From Rotaria macrura (Eukaryota > Rotifera > Eurotatoria > Philodinida > Philodinidae), in NCBI GenBank assembly GCA_900239685.1, contig OENT01000016.1:1-64000 (forward strand): 64,000 bases of DNA, in the 5' to 3' direction. A program made the translations under genes and the position numbers. The first letter of the stretch is position 1, and each line of letters opens with the position of its first letter. The notes beneath the pieces are model-generated. The model was given only the letters and a program-made list of their open reading frames with translations, did not search any database and had not been told where the DNA came from. Shown one piece after another: positions 61,337 through 64,000 of the stretch.

Positions 61337-64000
61337 CACATCGCATATAGGCTTATTGAAAGACGAAAATATCTTTTGTAAATCCGCTTTTTATGTTTAT
61401 CACTTCTGGTGTATTTTCTTGCTTTCTGTGAAGTTGTATCAATTAAACAATCAAGTATCTAGCTATCTAGAGTATATTGCATTACTATCGAAAAACTATG
61501 ATAAGTGATTTCTGTTTCTTTTCTTTGCCAGAATGTTGAGTATGGATGACGTACAAGACAAACACATCTGAAATGAGCATTCATCGATTTTTATGAGTAT
61601 CCTGAACAACTGTGCTTCGAAGGGCTGAGTAAATAGTCGTACACTTTATCATTTACAAAAGTGATTTTGCATCAAGGGAACTGTCTGGAATGATCTTGCA
61701 GTCCATTCAGGAGAGAGAGTGATATGATCGAAGGTTTAAATGGGCTTAACGGTCAATGCTTTCAGGACCTCAAGACTAATAATATGAACTCGGTGTACAA
61801 TTATGTTTCATATGACTCCCACAATACTAGATCAATGTTTATAAGCCACTTGCGTTCGATATACAAAAAGGCCTTGATTTTGTTTGTGTTCTTTCTTTAG
61901 AACTTTCAATATATCTGTGGTTAGCAAGAAGACTAATCATTATTTGTGATCAGTGTGCTATCAGATTGATCTCTGCTGAATGTTCAAAAAACACAATTTT
62001 GAAATCATGCACTATGATGGAAAACTAGGCTGGATGAATCAAGATATTGTCATTCACTGTCTTCGTGTCATGCACGTCCTTCATGAAACTGTGGACTTTG
62101 TCATTTCGAAGAAAACAGAAAACAACCCCTATTACACTCAATCAGAGTACAACCTACACATTAAGGTGCAGTTGGCTGTATGGTCTACTCTGCTATGTAG
62201 AAATGTATATACAGAAAGAAAGAAGAACGAAAAAACAAGAATCGATGAAAATAAACGCACTTGATTTTGTCCGTGAGAAAATGAACTCTTGTAGTTCTTG
62301 TTACGCTTCGCTTTGCTTTACTATTTACTTGATTACGAAAATCTCTGCATTTCTAGTTGGAACACTTTTCTCTGATATTTCATCTATTATCATTATAAAC
62401 ATATATATATATTGAACAACCACAGATAACTGGCCGAATGAGAGAAGCGTATCATTTTTTAAGAGTTTACTTTTCTGAATTTATGTTAGTGGCTACTATT
62501 TTTAGTATAATTTTATTACAGTCGTCTCTGCTCTGAGCTATCGATAAATTGGAAATGAAAAGGATTGACTTCTTTTTTGAAATCCCAGGTATTTAATGGG
62601 CATTATTTTGACCGTCTTGATTACGCACATCTAATAGTTTGAAACGTTAAGCTCTAACACTAATTTATTTACCTATTAATAACACTATGATTGTTTTTCT
62701 TTTCCAAACACCAATGTTCAAAACGCGTCTGATTTGATATTTGAGAAAACAACCGATCGAATTTTCTTTTGTGCAATGCACAATAAATGAAAACCAGTGA
62801 TGAGATCAAGATTTCGGGATTTGAAATCTCGATTTTTTTCTAAAATCTTTTAGTCTTCTCTAGAAAAGTGAGAGAATCTTGTTTAGTTCTCAAAGAAAAT
62901 ACATGCTTCGCTGATTCTAACGAAAAGTTACAGCTTTTTTTTTCTGTCGTACTTTCACCTTGAACGATGAATGAAGCAGAGATAATTAAAAAAACTAAGA
63001 TCAGTTTATTTCTATGAAAATAAAAAAAAGATATTTATACATTTACTAAAAACAGTACTCAATCAAATATCACACAATTCTAATGTTTGTAGTCAATACC
63101 AAGAGAAAGAAGGAATTAAATTCAAACTGTTTTAATACACAACGAGAAGAAAATAGTGATAAACCATATGCACTTGTTCTTTCTCAGTAAATACAATATT
63201 TGTCTAATCAAGTTTTAATGAATCCCTCATCACATTTAAATGGAAAATATCCATCGATAAAATTATTATCCGATGTCATTAAATTTAATAAGTTACATTT
63301 GTCATCATGTCACTCAAAACGCCTATAAATAGATTATCACCAATCAATAAATAAACTGATATTAAAATTAGAATCCCCATGCATGTGTAATATGCATGCA
63401 GTTTTATGATTCGTGAAGTATTCTCAACGTTTTACGCGCATTCCGATAAATCTCATTTTTATGTTGTCATACGAATATAGCCATACTTCAATACAAGAAT
63501 CAGACTTACCATATGACATATATACAGTGATGCACCATTTATACAAGATGTGCAACGAAAACTAACTTAGAAAAGAAACAAGAGTAAATTCGAAAATCAA
63601 TCATTTTTTTGTACTTCGTAACCTGCTATCATTGAATTGTATATTATAGAAACTTGTTTGAATTGGTCTTTTTTATGTTAACAAAAGAGAAAAACTTCTG
63701 CAAATGAACATCTCTTCATGTTCACGATACCAACATCGTTTTTTCTGATTTCATAACATAATAGAAGATTTAAATAGTGTTAGTGGTACTAAATGAAATA
63801 TCATTTTATACAGTAGAAAACGATGACATAAATTTATACACTAGCTATATAATACATGGCTTTAAAAATTGGCGTCAATACAATGTATTCTACAATCTTT
63901 CTTTAAAACGGAAGATAGTATTATTCGAGTTTTCACAAGTCACCCCCGTTTGAATCAGTGTGAGTGCTGATTTCTTCTACCTTCCGTTGATTTCGAATGA
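61337..64000. other. Intergenic to right edge, no convincing gene
   Basis: A 94-codon plus-strand frame at 61980-62264 (starts MFKKHNFEIMHYDGKLGW) has no motif, paralogue or splice partner that I can see. The rest is AT-rich. No array, RNA gene or transposon pair was recognised. Confidence 0.42.

Noticed and set aside
62795-62860. CAGTGATGAGATCAAGATTT resembling a hAT end
   Set aside because: No matching inverted end or target duplication nearby.

Overview
The window is strongly AT-rich metazoan DNA. Its compact multi-exon genes have short GT-AG introns (about 41 to 200 bp), GPCR and CUB/LDL-receptor-A genes, and many small DNA-transposon relics, including three with transposase tails that look FLYWCH/MULE-like. 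This fits a rotifer, most likely a bdelloid, but that is an inference from style and gene content; no rRNA or other marker is present. Most of the window is intergenic.

Layout. At 1-403 (minus) are the first two exons of a GH27 alpha-galactosidase that runs off the left edge. A decayed GPCR lies near 5.3-6.4 kb (plus). A foldback DNA transposon is at 12.7-13.4 kb, and an intact two-exon GPCR at 15.1-16.5 kb (minus). At 21.1-23.2 kb (minus) is a four-exon, low-complexity gene whose last exon does not join in frame. At 25.0-27.1 kb two genes converge: a five-exon CUB-like/LDLa secreted or membrane protein (plus) and a four-exon protein with a Cys-rich C-terminus (minus); as modelled their 3' coding ends overlap by 11 bp. 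At 30.9-31.8 kb is a long-TIR transposon with a decayed internal gene, followed by a decayed unidentified gene near 32.6-35.1 kb.

The most interesting part is 40-61 kb. Four single-exon genes on the plus strand (40316, 45641, 50338, 60149) encode 124-129 residue type I membrane proteins built alike: signal peptide, tiny ectodomain, one membrane helix ending in Cys plus a basic patch, and a proline-rich tail with PPxY motifs (all four) and PSAP motifs (three of four). By known motif biology these tails should bind WW-domain (Nedd4-type) ligases and TSG101/ESCRT-I. All four genes carry the same promoter module (GTAAACAAT, then GCAG, then CATCAAT) at nearly constant spacing and nearly constant distance (132-135 bp) from the ATG. 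The last two also share a 712-bp 3' tract that is almost identical although their coding regions have diverged.

The same 40-61 kb region is dense in transposons: a 374-bp palindrome, a foldback MITE interrupted by a hAT-type element with a perfect 8-bp target duplication, a second hAT-type element with GGCCTGGCC repeats and its own perfect 8-bp duplication, and two more members (plus a solo end) of the foldback family seen at 12.7 kb.
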